Part shown: positions 35,101 through 35,483 of the stretch, piece after piece
How positions within the stretch are numbered: the first letter of the stretch is position 1
Layout of the letters: each line of letters starts with the position of its first letter
DNA from: Arenibacter latericius DSM 15913
Lineage (GTDB): Bacteria; Bacteroidota; Bacteroidia; Flavobacteriales; Flavobacteriaceae
NCBI RefSeq assembly: GCF_000424985.1
Contig: NZ_KE384292.1
Location: forward strand, 772 to 36,254
DNA length: 35,483 bases
Direction: 5' to 3'
The notes under the pieces: model-generated
Seen by the model: the letters and a program-made list of their open reading frames with translations, nothing else
Databases searched by the model: none
Told to the model about the DNA's origin: nothing
Position numbers and translations under genes: made by a program

Positions 35101-35406
35101 AGCGAAGTTTATGGAGAAGAACAATTGAGTAAATCTCTTGAGTATAAAGCTCATATGTTCCAAAGTATTGTAGTAGAGAATTTGGAGGATGGAAATTTTA
35201 GAATTCATGAATTACCAATAGAGGCGCAGGTATCCAGTATTAATGATATTATAATTGACGATGTAGATGCTGATGGGAATTTAGATATTATCCTAGCTGG
35301 AAATATGTATGGATCAGAGGTTGAAACTCCGCGTAACGATGCAGGGATCGGGCTGTTTTTAAAAGGAGATGGGAAATGTGGATTTACAAACCTGAGTTCG
35401 ACGTAA
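32140..35406 (+). CDS. Exported FG-GAP/VCBS-repeat protein with ASPIC/UnbV domain, copy 2, C-terminally shortened
   Basis: This tandem paralogue of the preceding gene has 1088 residues from the ATG at 32140. That start gives a clean signal peptide (MKNNKKWIYIAFGF...FVYAQ), whereas the in-frame ATG at 32122 adds six odd residues. It overlaps copy 1 by 14 bp, so translation is likely coupled. Fourteen FG-GAP loops are counted (one degenerate, DFNNDQWPD). A central ASPIC/UnbV domain lies at about 531-617 (LTSARGFYSSSESLIHFGL). The two copies align along their whole length until the last block (FLKGDGK). There copy 2 reads CGFTNLSST and stops, while copy 1 continues for about 57 more residues. 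The end therefore looks truncated or replaced, near 35380. Family call strong; integrity of the C-terminus doubtful. Confidence 0.9.
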   Translation: MKNNKKWIYIAFGFALFSLGINFVYAQSPHKKDGPEKLFSLLPSSRTGIDFNNTVTDTYEANALIYELFYNGAGVAIEDINNDGLPDIYFAGNQVADRLYLNLGNMQFKDISKSAGILDRGGWSMGVNMVDVNGDGYKDIYVSKNLFDDNPELRVNELYINNGDLTFTESAREYNLNDPFRAIHANFFDFDKDGDFDLFLINQPPNPSLLSPLKGRNWLSPELTYRFLENNGAGFKDITTAVGLENVGYGLSSVVGDFNNDQWPDLYVANDYEGPDFFYINNGDGTFTNKANEYLKHISFFSMGADVGDINNDGLLDLAVVDMVAEDNYRLKANMGGMNPQEFWNIVNLGGHYQYMFNTLQLNNGADADGNLRFSEIGQLAGMSNTDWSWSAIFADFDNNGFKDLYVTNGIKKDIRNTDALKNIDAYLARVAAEYQIKNVSANLAELRELVSLDSILAFFPSEKIPNYVFKNMGGLDFEKTAKEWGIDQPSFSSGAAYGDLDNDGDLDLVVNNVDDIAFIYENNSNKLSKNNYLNIKFTDGNKHKSFFGTRANIYYDGGIQIGELTSARGFYSSSESLIHFGLGNTKKIDSLEISWYDGGSSVIHKIKPNQTLILDREKLKITPVNKTKITKNPFFKEVSKEVGLDYMHQENDYNDFDREVLLPHKMSAFGPGLAVGDVNGDGLEDFFVGGAVGKSGSIFLQYKNGTFTQTGSETFAGYPFHEDMGAQFIDVDMDGDLDLYVVSGGNEYDKGIDLYQDRLYINDGNGNFSLLNSALPKLTTSGSRVIMADYDNDGDMDLFVGGRQVPGHYPEPTESHLLKNTWKETGELKFEKVVINDLIDLGMVTDASWTDYDNDGDLDLIVVGEWMPITIIENKEGVFKKIALPASLQNTTGWWFSIKAADLDGDGDDDYVMGNLGLNYKYKANPEEPFTVNYGDFDQNGKNDIVLGYYNYGEHYPLRGRSCSSQQIPGLKKIFPNYDTFASASLSEVYGEEQLSKSLEYKAHMFQSIVVENLEDGNFRIHELPIEAQVSSINDIIIDDVDADGNLDIILAGNMYGSEVETPRNDAGIGLFLKGDGKCGFTNLSST

Positions 35407-35483
35407 GAATTTCGATTATTATTGGGTTTTTACACCATAGAAAAAGCGGAAATTTAGTATATTTAAGTGTCTAAAAATCAAAT

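Overview
The window looks like chromosomal DNA of a marine-type Flavobacteriaceae member (Bacteroidota). It is AT-rich and carries a SusC/SusD outer-membrane uptake pair, a fused CcoN-CcoO cbb3 oxidase, and a few TAnnTTTG-like -7 elements. Many of its products have signal peptides or lipoprotein signals. I saw no tRNA, rRNA or CRISPR array.

Layout. (1) About 1-4.9 kb is an accessory stretch: a tyrosine recombinase (139-1266, -), a divergent small zinc-ribbon protein (1331-1714), a gene-poor stretch, a PAP2 phosphatase, an exported cupin, and an isolated C-terminal piece of a type ISP restriction-modification enzyme. (2) 4.87-6.91 kb holds a coupled pair, a radical SAM protein and its DUF4130 partner, presumed to act on nucleic acid. 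(3) 6.97-13.3 kb is a mixed set: a SoxB/5'-nucleotidase-like metallophosphatase, a GNAT gene broken by a one-base slip in a run of eight T, an exported serine hydrolase, a CBM9-like protein and an exported ADPRM-like metallophosphoesterase. (4) 13.5-20.0 kb is the cbb3 oxidase cluster on the minus strand: ccoS, ccoNO, ccoQ (59 codons, located here by reading the sequence), ccoP, ccoG, fixH and a DsbD_2/TauE-like membrane protein. The copper ATPase gene ccoI is not in the cluster. (5) 20.4-23.0 kb, divergent from the oxidase, is a lipoprotein joining a beta-propeller dehydrogenase-like domain, HEAT-like repeats and a cytochrome c domain. (6) 23.0-23.9 kb is a long non-coding gap with a strong terminator, a GC-rich dyad and four direct repeats. 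(7) 23.9-35.4 kb has susC and susD, a terminator, then two overlapping tandem genes for large exported FG-GAP/VCBS proteins with a central ASPIC/UnbV domain. The second lacks about 48 C-terminal residues that the first has.

How the genes may work together. The cbb3 cluster builds a high-affinity terminal oxidase. The neighbouring haem lipoprotein may feed electrons from substrate oxidation into the c-type cytochrome pool (inference). The SusCD pair takes up an unknown ligand. No glycoside hydrolase, sulfatase or peptidase accompanies it, so the tandem ASPIC/UnbV proteins are the best candidates for surface partners. The left end looks like a decaying genomic island, judging by the recombinase, the restriction-modification relic and the non-coding stretches around them.
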